Below, in pieces: positions 9,211-16,956 of a DNA stretch of 32,406 nt. The position numbers and the translations under genes were made by a program. The stretch covers positions 1 to 32,406 of the forward strand of contig JALRAZ010000159.1 of the NCBI GenBank assembly GCA_023257935.1, read 5' to 3'. The stretch comes from Verrucomicrobiota bacterium. Lineage in GTDB: Bacteria; Verrucomicrobiota; Verrucomicrobiia; Limisphaerales; AAA164-E04. The notes below the pieces were generated by a model. The model saw nothing but the letters and a program-made list of their open reading frames with translations, searched no databases and was not told the origin of the DNA. How positions within the stretch are numbered: position 1 is the first letter of the stretch; the number at the start of each line of letters is the position of its first letter.

Positions 9211-10560
9211 GTGAACATAGAAATCGAAAACTTAGGACCTTGCAAACGACTCATTCGGGTAGACGTCCCCACCGAAAAGGTCAAAGAACGCACTGAATTG
9301 ACCATCAAGGAATTTGGCAAACACGTGAGTCTCCCTGGGTTCAGGCCCGGGAAGGCACCCAAGCACATGGTGCTCAAATCCTACGGTGACCGCATCCAGA
9401 GTGAGGTGAAACGGCTGTTAGTCAACGATGGTTATCGCCAGGCTATCAAGGAACATGACCTCCACATCGTCGGCAATCCCGATGTCGAAGAAATTCAATT
9501 TGCCAAGGACCAGCCCTTCCAATTTGCCGTCACTGTAGAAACAGCTCCTACATTCGAAATCCCTGCTTATAAGGGCATTAAGATTCAAAAGGAAATCAAG
9601 TCGGTCAGTGAAGACGATATCGATCGTGCCATGGGGGTTTTGCAGGACCGGCAAGCTACTTTTGAAACAGTCGACAAGGCCATTGAGGAACTGGATTATG
9701 CTGTCCTAGACTACACCGGTCAGTGTGATGGCAAACCGATCACTGACACGGCCCCTAAGGCCACAAGCTTGGATAAAAAAGACGATTTCTGGCTCCATGT
9801 CCACGAAGGGCACTTCATTCCTGGATTTCATGAACCCCTTGTTGGGCTCAAGGCTGGAGACACCAAAACGGTGACCATTGCAGCCAAGGAAGATTTCGTC
9901 ATCAAGGAGTTGGCTGGCAAAGAGCTTGTTTTTGATGTGACAATCAAGGAAGTCAAAGTTAAGAAAATGCCTGAAATTGATGATGCCTTTGCCCAGAAGT
10001 TTGGCGCAGAAAACTGCGAAGCATTGCGGGAGGGTGTCTTCAACGATCTTGAAAATGAGCTGAAAACCTCTCAAAAGCGCAAGGTGCGCGATCAGCTCAT
10101 CAAACACCTTCTCACCTCAGTGCAGTGTGAACTTCCCGAATCTGTCGTCGATCAGGAAACTAAGAACGTCGTTTATGAGCTGGTTAGAGAGAATCAACAG
10201 CGCGGAGTTGCCAAGGAGACAATCGATGAGAAGAAAGATGAAATCTATTCTGCAGCTGCAACCAGCGCCAAAGACAGGGTCAAGGTTGCATTCATCATCG
10301 GCAAAATAGCGGCAGAGGAAGGGATCAAGGTTTCCAGTGCAGAGGTCAATCAGCGGATTGTCATGATGGCTCAGTCCTATAACATGGCCCCAGAACAATT
10401 GGCCAAAAAGCTGAAGGAAAGAGGTGGCATTAGCGAAATTCAGGAACAAATCATGACGAGCAAGGTTCTTGACCTCATGGAGCTTCAGGCGGAAGTTGAG
10501 GAAGTCCTGCCAGCTGAACCTGATCATGACCATGATCATGATCACGATCATCATCATTGA
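9211..10560 (+). CDS. tig: Trigger factor (peptidyl-prolyl isomerase/chaperone) with His/Asp-rich C-terminus
   Basis: MNIEIENLGPCKRLIRVDVP start (GTG at 9211; ORF open from 9154), SLPGFRPGKAPKHMV ribosome-binding signature, FKBP-like LDYTGQCDGK...GFHEPLVGLKAGDTKTV. Ends DHDHDHDHDHHH. Confidence 0.95.
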   Translation: MNIEIENLGPCKRLIRVDVPTEKVKERTELTIKEFGKHVSLPGFRPGKAPKHMVLKSYGDRIQSEVKRLLVNDGYRQAIKEHDLHIVGNPDVEEIQFAKDQPFQFAVTVETAPTFEIPAYKGIKIQKEIKSVSEDDIDRAMGVLQDRQATFETVDKAIEELDYAVLDYTGQCDGKPITDTAPKATSLDKKDDFWLHVHEGHFIPGFHEPLVGLKAGDTKTVTIAAKEDFVIKELAGKELVFDVTIKEVKVKKMPEIDDAFAQKFGAENCEALREGVFNDLENELKTSQKRKVRDQLIKHLLTSVQCELPESVVDQETKNVVYELVRENQQRGVAKETIDEKKDEIYSAAATSAKDRVKVAFIIGKIAAEEGIKVSSAEVNQRIVMMAQSYNMAPEQLAKKLKERGGISEIQEQIMTSKVLDLMELQAEVEEVLPAEPDHDHDHDHDHHH

Positions 10561-10590
10561 GCCTCACTTAAAAGCTATAGCTAACTCACC

Positions 10591-10622
10591 AAAAAGCCCA
10601 TCCTTGGATGGGCTTTCTTTTT
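10591..10622. terminator. Bidirectional intrinsic terminator between tig and the convergent MauE-like gene
   Basis: AAAAAGCCCATCC-TT-GGATGGGCTTTCTTTTT: strong GC stem with A-run 5' and T-run 3', located in the convergent intergenic space. Confidence 0.9.
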
Positions 10623-10643
10623 GCCGTCACACTACATGACGAC

Positions 10644-11123
10644 TCAAGATTGATTCAGCTTCAAAAACCCCACCTTTGGCCATAAAGCGAGACGACCCGC
10701 TCCCTGCCAAACGAGCAACAGGGCGCCAATAAAAAGGCACCCGTTCTGAAGCAGTTTTTGGCAAACAAATACCTCGCCACTTCCACAGCCACAATCAAAG
10801 GATAGACTGCAGAATGATCCGTCAAAAGAAGCCATGAGCTGGAGGGCCCTCAGCCAAACCATGATGCTGAAAGCGGCCAACAATCCCGCCAAGGTCATGG
10901 CCGCGGCGCGCACCCCAACCCCTAAAACAAGCAACAAACCGCACCAGCACTCAAACCATGGCAACCAAGCGGCCACCACGTTCATCAAAAGGGGAGCTTG
11001 AAGGAGATTAAATTCTCGGATGACCTTTAGAAAAGCAACGGGATCCCTTGTCTTAACCCACCCCAAGTAGACAAAACACCCGCCTATGATCCAACGCACC
11101 ACACAAAGCGCTGAAGCCTTCAT
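10644..11123 (-). CDS. MauE/DoxX-like integral membrane redox-associated protein
   Basis: Four hydrophobic helices, FVYLGWVKTRDPVAFLKVIREFNLL, SFDCGCGSGEVFVCQKLLQNG Cys motif. Start at 11123 (MKASALC) gives an ATGA overlap with the upstream stop. Confidence 0.75.
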   Translation of the reverse strand: MKASALCVVRWIIGGCFVYLGWVKTRDPVAFLKVIREFNLLQAPLLMNVVAAWLPWFECWCGLLLVLGVGVRAAAMTLAGLLAAFSIMVWLRALQLMASFDGSFCSLSFDCGCGSGEVFVCQKLLQNGCLFIGALLLVWQGAGRLALWPKVGFLKLNQS

Positions 11124-11749
11124 GGTTGCACCACCTCCAGCTCGATATTGCCCAGAATAGTTTCCCACTCGATGAGATCATCCTGACGATCTCCAAGGAC
11201 AACAGGGTGACCTGCAAGCAGCCACCCATTCATGCCTTCAGCAAGCACTGCAAATTTTGATGTTTCTATCCCCATGTCCCTTAAATAAGCTGCGGCAAAT
11301 TCGCTATCTTCGCATTGCCCCCCATTGCAATAAACAATGATCTGGCTGGCAACTAGGCACGCCGCCAACACCTCATCAAGATGTTCCTCCGGATGATAAT
11401 GATCAAAGCGGTAAGCAAGGGGCAAATGACCGGCGGCGTAAGCCGCTTCATTGCGAGCATCAATCAAGACGATTTGCTCAGTCTTCCATTCCTCACTACC
11501 CAAAAGGAACCAAACCTGATCCATACTCAAGGCGCTGAACCCTTTACGTTCGAGGCGGCTAATCGCCTCCCTAACTTCAGCCTGAAAATCGGCAGGCTGA
11601 ATCTTCGAAGCTGCAGGAGATTGGGGAATTGAATCAGGAAAATAGTCTCGTGTGATATCAATGCCTGAGTCCAAGTGGTGATTAAGAACCACTGCAAGAG
11701 GCAAACCAAGACCGAGAACAAACAACCACTCCAACCAAGCTACCCTCAT
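11120..11749 (-). CDS. Membrane-anchored rhodanese-like domain protein
   Basis: N-terminal TM helix; IVLIDARNEAAYAAGHLPLAYRF and active-site loop IIVYCNGGQCEDSEFAAAYL. Confidence 0.87.
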   Translation of the reverse strand: MRVAWLEWLFVLGLGLPLAVVLNHHLDSGIDITRDYFPDSIPQSPAASKIQPADFQAEVREAISRLERKGFSALSMDQVWFLLGSEEWKTEQIVLIDARNEAAYAAGHLPLAYRFDHYHPEEHLDEVLAACLVASQIIVYCNGGQCEDSEFAAAYLRDMGIETSKFAVLAEGMNGWLLAGHPVVLGDRQDDLIEWETILGNIELEVVQP

Positions 11750-11792
11750 ATGGCAAGCGCTAACATGATTCGGGTGGAGAAACTCTCCTCCA

Positions 11793-12845
11793 TCATGGGT
11801 TGGATGGTGTATTTAAACTCCGATAGGAACCAACTGGCACCTCAAAACTGGAAAAAGTGGGGTGGCTGGTTTTCAGGCTCAGAGATGCCCCTTGCAGACT
11901 GTCAACATTCATGCCCGCTGGAAAGGTCATGATCAAACGATGGTGTTTGCCATTGTTGAGTTGGGAGACTTCCACGTCGACTCCTTCAATGGAAACCTTG
12001 ATATCACTCACCTCGAGCGGTGAATCCTCATAAGTCAAGACGGTCACATACTTTTTAAGAGGTTTTTGCAATACGCCGTTGGGTAGCATGACTCGGTTGG
12101 GAACCACCTGAACAGGTGCCATCACATAGGCGCTGGCAGATACTTTGACGAGGGGAGATTCTTTGAGGTTTGTCTTGAAGGCGATCTCGGCACGGTTGGC
12201 ACCGTATGCTAGAGGGGGCACGGTTTCAACCAGCAGTTCGAAGACCTTACCAGGTTCAAGCTCCTCAACCGAAACCTTGAATTGTTCCCCGTTCACTTTG
12301 AGATCACTGATCACCAAAGGCGTCTCGGTCTGGTTGGTCACCCTAACCTGCTTGGACGTCACCTGGTTGAGGTTTTTGATCGCAGGGAATGCGGCCACCA
12401 TGGGCTCGACCGATAAGGCAGTCCACACTTCGCCTTCGATTTTGAGGTAGAGATTGGCCCTTTTGGGGTCATTGCTGCGAACGGTTACCGATTTGGTGAG
12501 AGGGCCCTTGAAGCGATCCGTGTTGAGTTTGATGGGAATCACACCGCTTTCACCGGGTTGTAGCGATTTGGTCCAAGCACCTGCCGTCGTACAGCCACAG
12601 CTCGGCCTAACGTCTTCGATCACCAAGACTTGGCTACCTTGATTGGAAAATTTGAAATCATGCCGGATTTCCTCTCCCTGCTGAACCTTACCAAATTGAT
12701 AGACTGGCGTCTCAAAAGAGATAACTGGGGCTGCTTCAACGCTATTGTCCTGGGCCTCAATGATTTGCCCCATACAATTAAGCGAAAAGATCATAACTAC
12801 CAGATGGCAGCCGAAACTGGCGTATTTGGATTGAAAACGGTTCAT
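11793..12845 (-). CDS. DUF1573 domain-containing secreted protein
   Basis: FETPVYQFGKVQQGEEIRHDFKFSNQGSQVLVIEDVRPSCGCTTAGAW is the DUF1573 signature (SCGCT). Confidence 0.88.
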   Translation of the reverse strand: MNRFQSKYASFGCHLVVMIFSLNCMGQIIEAQDNSVEAAPVISFETPVYQFGKVQQGEEIRHDFKFSNQGSQVLVIEDVRPSCGCTTAGAWTKSLQPGESGVIPIKLNTDRFKGPLTKSVTVRSNDPKRANLYLKIEGEVWTALSVEPMVAAFPAIKNLNQVTSKQVRVTNQTETPLVISDLKVNGEQFKVSVEELEPGKVFELLVETVPPLAYGANRAEIAFKTNLKESPLVKVSASAYVMAPVQVVPNRVMLPNGVLQKPLKKYVTVLTYEDSPLEVSDIKVSIEGVDVEVSQLNNGKHHRLIMTFPAGMNVDSLQGASLSLKTSHPTFSSFEVPVGSYRSLNTPSNP

Positions 12846-12899
12846 GACCTCAAAGTGAACTAGGGTGTTAAGTGAAAAAAGGTAGACTCAATTTTGGGA

Positions 12900-13694
12900 T
12901 CATGAGGCAATCAAGGTTGAAAAATCAACCCCGTATTCCATGCGTCTGCGGGCCTTGAGCACCAAGTAGGGGCGAATCATAGCGCATCGGTGGCCAAAAC
13001 TACCGGGTCGAGCATTTGCTTGTTGATGATCCGGCTCCCGGAGATCTTCAATCACAAAACCATGCCGACAGAGACCGCCGACAAGGGACTCAAGGCTATG
13101 CAGGAATTCTAATGTTCCCACCTCCCGATGCTCACTTCCCGCAACTGGGGGCAAAGCCTCATCAACTGAGGCCGGATTTTCCACGCGGTAGGTTCCCTGC
13201 TCAGGAAAGGGACTGCACTGCAGACTCATGGGTTGCTTATGCTGAACGATATACAGGCCTCCTGGTTTCAAAGCGCCCGCAACGGCTTGATGGAGTCGAT
13301 CGATTTCTTTGATATAGCAACTACTGACTGGTTGCATAACCAAGTCATAAACCCCCTTGCCCAGCCCCTCTAATTGCGTCATGCAGGTTTGAATGCATTG
13401 GATTTGTAATCCATGTTTTGCGGCCATTTCCCGGTCTTTGTGGAGCATGGCCTGAGAAGCATCCACAACCGTCACCTCGGCTCCGGCAGCCGCATAAAGT
13501 GGGCCATGTTTACCCCCTCCTGCAGCCAGACATAGCACCCGCTTGCCTCGTACTCCTTCAGGCAGCCAATCATAGATGTTGATATAAGGATCAGGATTAT
13601 TGAGGCAACGGGCAGAAACCCGAGAGGCAAACCCACTTTTCTGGCGCACCAGTTCGTCCCACGCTTGAGCATTGTGATTGGCGATGTGATTCAT
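12900..13694 (-). CDS. Class I SAM-dependent methyltransferase
   Basis: GKRVLCLAAGGGKHGPLYAAAGAEVTVVDASQAML (SAM-binding motif I/II), LKPGGLYIVQHKQP. Longest ORF starts at 13727. Confidence 0.85.
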   Translation of the reverse strand: MNHIANHNAQAWDELVRQKSGFASRVSARCLNNPDPYINIYDWLPEGVRGKRVLCLAAGGGKHGPLYAAAGAEVTVVDASQAMLHKDREMAAKHGLQIQCIQTCMTQLEGLGKGVYDLVMQPVSSCYIKEIDRLHQAVAGALKPGGLYIVQHKQPMSLQCSPFPEQGTYRVENPASVDEALPPVAGSEHREVGTLEFLHSLESLVGGLCRHGFVIEDLREPDHQQANARPGSFGHRCAMIRPYLVLKARRRMEYGVDFSTLIAS

Positions 13695-13803
13695 TCTGCG
13701 TATGGGTTCATTCTCTCCAGTTGGCACCCGCGTTTATGGTAGTTCGAGCCATGACTTGACCAATATTTGAAAATCATATTTGATCAAGGGATCAAGCCAA
13801 ACC

Positions 13804-15096
13804 ATGAATGCTAAAGAAAAGACAGTCGCATTGCTGCTCACAAGCCTGATTCTTGTTGGGACCTCTATTGCGCAAGCAGATGAGCAATCAGCCATCGCTG
13901 CGGTGGAATCTTACGAAGGTCAGGTGCTAGGTATCGCCAAGGATGTTGAGGGAGTGCGCATCCTTATCCCAGCAAAGACCTTTGAAGGACGCATGCTGGC
14001 TGATGAGGATCTCAAGGTCTTGAGTGAAATCCCCAAAATCGTGGAGCTCGATCTCAAGAACGCCGGGATTGGGGATGCAGGGCTCGCACACTTGGCAGGG
14101 CTGACTGATTTGCAGAGGCTGCACCTTGAGAAAACCAAGGTGACTGACGCAGGCTTACAACACCTCAAGGGTCTTTCCAGTTTGGTCTATCTCAACCTTT
14201 ACGGAACCGAAGTGACTGACGCGGGCTTGGAACACCTCAAGCCGCTCAAACAGCTCAAGAATTTATACCTCTGGCAGACCAAGGTCAGCGAAGAGGCTGC
14301 TAAGGCCTTTCAGGCAGCCATGGAAGTTGCCGGCAACGAATCCCTTGAAATCAATCTTGGATGGGAGAAAGAGTTGTTGAGCAAGGCACGGCTGGCCGCG
14401 CTCAAAGAGCAGCGCCTGGCATTGGAAGCCAGCGAAGCCGAGGGCACCACAGAGGTCACCTTGGTTGAAGATCCGGATTTCAAAACACACATCATGCCCA
14501 TTTTTGCAGAGAGGTGTGTCGACTGCCACGGTGAAGAAAAGCAAAAGGCCAAGTTGAGGCTCGACAGCTACGAAGCTGTCATGAAGGGGACTCCCGATGG
14601 CCCTGTGGTGATCGCTGGCGACCTGATAGGCAGCCACCTTTTCCAAGTGATTACCCTACCTCCAGGCGATGATGATCTGATGCCACCCAAGGGTGATCCG
14701 CTGACAGAAATTCAGGTAGGACTCATTCGCAACTGGATTAATAAGGGTGCCAAGCCCGAGGCCGAAGTAGTGGTTGTGACCACAGAGAAGCCCAGTGAGA
14801 ACAAGGAGAGTGGCGTGTTCCACGAATATGTCTTGCCCATCTTGATGGATCGTTGCGCAGATTGCCACGGAGAGGACAAACAAAAAGCAAAACTCAGACT
14901 CGATTCTCTGGCTGCTACACTGAAGGGAGCGGGCGATGAGGCGATTGTCGTCCCTGGAAAGCCAGAAGAGAGTTCCCTCTATACTCGCATCGTCCTACCG
15001 GCTGACCATGACGATCGCATGCCTCCCAAGGGTGATGTCCTCACCAAGGCCCAAACCGACCTGATCAAGTTATGGATCGCCAGCGGTGCTGAATAA
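13804..15096 (+). CDS. Secreted LRR protein with two tandem PSCyt1-type cytochrome c-like modules
   Basis: Signal peptide; LRR repeats (VTDAGLQHLKGLSSLVYLNLYGTEVTDAGLEHLKPLKQL); two CxxCH modules CVDCHGEEKQKAKLRLDS and CADCHGEDKQKAKLRLDS, each followed by D(D/H)DxMPPKGDxLT. Confidence 0.88.
   Translation: MNAKEKTVALLLTSLILVGTSIAQADEQSAIAAVESYEGQVLGIAKDVEGVRILIPAKTFEGRMLADEDLKVLSEIPKIVELDLKNAGIGDAGLAHLAGLTDLQRLHLEKTKVTDAGLQHLKGLSSLVYLNLYGTEVTDAGLEHLKPLKQLKNLYLWQTKVSEEAAKAFQAAMEVAGNESLEINLGWEKELLSKARLAALKEQRLALEASEAEGTTEVTLVEDPDFKTHIMPIFAERCVDCHGEEKQKAKLRLDSYEAVMKGTPDGPVVIAGDLIGSHLFQVITLPPGDDDLMPPKGDPLTEIQVGLIRNWINKGAKPEAEVVVVTTEKPSENKESGVFHEYVLPILMDRCADCHGEDKQKAKLRLDSLAATLKGAGDEAIVVPGKPEESSLYTRIVLPADHDDRMPPKGDVLTKAQTDLIKLWIASGAE
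14478..15093 (+). repeat. Tandem duplicated cytochrome-c-like module, 339-nt period
   Basis: CxxCH Cys codons at 14515 and 14854 (339 nt = 113 aa apart), with parallel KQKAKLRLDS and MPPKGD blocks. Confidence 0.85.
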
Positions 15097-15121
15097 GCGC
15101 CCAACCAAGGTATTTTAGCAC

Positions 15122-15151
15122 AAGGCACCTCTACCCCGAGGTGCCTTTTTT
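15122..15151 (+). terminator. Intrinsic terminator (or attenuator) upstream of sulfatase
   Basis: AAGGCACCTC-TACCCC-GAGGTGCCTT then U-run; perfect 10-bp stem, 6-nt loop. Confidence 0.88.
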
Positions 15152-15171
15152 AGTTCATTTTCTTAATACTC

Positions 15172-16956
15172 ATGAATGCTAAACGCACTCTCCTAATCAG
15201 TTTTCCCAAGATAGGGGCAATGGCTTTATTCACCTTGCTTTACCTATTGGGACCTAACTTGCCGTCAATTCGGGCCGCGGAAAGCGTTAAGCCGCCCAAT
15301 GTCATCCTTATCATGACTGATGATCAGGGCTATGGTGATCTAGGCTGCCACGGCAATTCGGTGATTCAAACGCCACACCTTGACACCCTGCACGACCAAA
15401 GCATCCGCTTAACCCAATTCCACGTGGATCCTACCTGTTCACCCACTCGCTCAGCTCTGATGACTGGTCGCTACTCCACTCGGACAGGTGTTTGGCATAC
15501 CATTATGGGACGCTCCATTCTCTATGAGGATGAGGTCACCCTAGCAGACCTCTTTAAGCAAGCCGGATATCGAACGGGCATGTTTGGCAAGTGGCATTTG
15601 GGTGACAATTACCCTTTTCGCCCGACAGATCGCGGGTTCGACATTGCCGTCCATCATGGCGGAGGTGGCATCACCCAAACCCCTGATGCCTGGGGAAATG
15701 ACTATTTTGACGACACCTACCTGAGGAACAACCAAAGAGAGGTCTTTGAGGGCTACTGCACGGACGTTTTTTTTCGAGAAGCCAGGCAATTCATAACAAG
15801 TGGATCAGAAAAACCGTTTTTCTGCTACCTGGCTACCAACGCTCCACATGGTCCATTCAATGTCGAGCAATCAGCCAAGCAACCTTATCTGGAAAAGGGT
15901 GTTCCCGAGCCCATGGCAAGTTTCTACGCCATGATTACCAACATCGATCAAAACCTGGGGAGCTTGATGCAACTCCTTGAAGAGCGATCACTCAGTGACA
16001 ACACATTGGTTTTATTCATGACAGATAACGGCACGGCTGCCGGATACCGCAACCAACCCTCAACCAGTCAAGGCTCCACCTCATGGGGTGGATTCAATGC
16101 TGGCATGCGGGGCACCAAAGGATCCGCCTACGATGGTGGCCATCGAGTCCCATGCTTTTGGCGCTGGCCTGCAGGCAAGCTTGGCACACCACGCGATATC
16201 CATTCCCTGACGGGCCATATCGACATCCTGCCCACGCTGGCTGAAATATGTCACCTGGACACCCGCTCAACTCGCCCGCTGGATGGCATCAGCCTATTGC
16301 CACTTCTTAAAAGCCCGGCAACGAACCTACCCCATACCGAGAGGACCCTTGTGGTGCACAGTCAGCGAATCGAAACACCTCGAAAATGGAAAACCGCTGC
16401 TGTGATGACTGACCGATGGCGATTAATCGATGGTCGAGAGCTCTACGACATTCAAACCGATCCAGGACAAAGAGAGGATGTAGGAGCCGATCACCCCGAT
16501 ATCGTTGCTCAACTTCGAGATGAATATAATATCTGGTGGTCTTCCCTACAAAATCGACTCGATACCTTTCCCTTCATCATCCTTGGCAATGATCAGTCAA
16601 ACCCCTCAACCCTGACCGCCCATGATTGGCATGGGAATCAAGTTCCGTGGAATCAACGTATGCTCAGAAATCTCCCCGAAGCTAATGGCTATTGGGCGGT
16701 AAGATGGGAGAAGACAGGTTGGTATCGTATCAGACTTCGCCACTGGCCAAAAGAAGCTCCAAGACAGTTGGATGCCACCAAAGCCCGTATCCGTATCGGA
16801 GACCTCGAGCAAACCATGGAGCTCCCTCCAAACGCACAGGAAGCTATTTTCACCCTCTATGTTGAAGCGGGCGAGCACCCCCTTCAAACCTGGCTCGACC
16901 ACGACGAAAAGGCTGTCAGCCGAGGTGCATTTTTTGTTGAGATCAAAGCACTTTAG
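15172..16956 (+). CDS. Secreted arylsulfatase
   Basis: Signal peptide; PPNVILIMTDDQGYGDLGCHGN; C-x-P-x-R motif CSPTRSALMTGRYSTRTGVWHT; GKWHLGDNYPF; FMTDNGTAAG. Confidence 0.94.
   Translation: MNAKRTLLISFPKIGAMALFTLLYLLGPNLPSIRAAESVKPPNVILIMTDDQGYGDLGCHGNSVIQTPHLDTLHDQSIRLTQFHVDPTCSPTRSALMTGRYSTRTGVWHTIMGRSILYEDEVTLADLFKQAGYRTGMFGKWHLGDNYPFRPTDRGFDIAVHHGGGGITQTPDAWGNDYFDDTYLRNNQREVFEGYCTDVFFREARQFITSGSEKPFFCYLATNAPHGPFNVEQSAKQPYLEKGVPEPMASFYAMITNIDQNLGSLMQLLEERSLSDNTLVLFMTDNGTAAGYRNQPSTSQGSTSWGGFNAGMRGTKGSAYDGGHRVPCFWRWPAGKLGTPRDIHSLTGHIDILPTLAEICHLDTRSTRPLDGISLLPLLKSPATNLPHTERTLVVHSQRIETPRKWKTAAVMTDRWRLIDGRELYDIQTDPGQREDVGADHPDIVAQLRDEYNIWWSSLQNRLDTFPFIILGNDQSNPSTLTAHDWHGNQVPWNQRMLRNLPEANGYWAVRWEKTGWYRIRLRHWPKEAPRQLDATKARIRIGDLEQTMELPPNAQEAIFTLYVEAGEHPLQTWLDHDEKAVSRGAFFVEIKAL

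Noticed and set aside
9108-9377. Minus-strand ORF with a CPDC motif near the tig start
   Set aside because: Largely antisense to the conserved tig N-terminus and crosses the candidate tig promoter leader; the Cys pair alone is weak evidence.
10117-10557. Minus-strand ORF starting MMMIVIMIMVMIRF over tig
   Set aside because: The Met/Ile-rich start is just the reverse complement of the His/Asp repeat tail; shadow ORF.
13804-15183. Identical 12-nt ATGAATGCTAAA at the starts of the LRR gene and the following sulfatase
   Set aside because: Short match, divergent afterwards; probably coincidence rather than a functional repeat.
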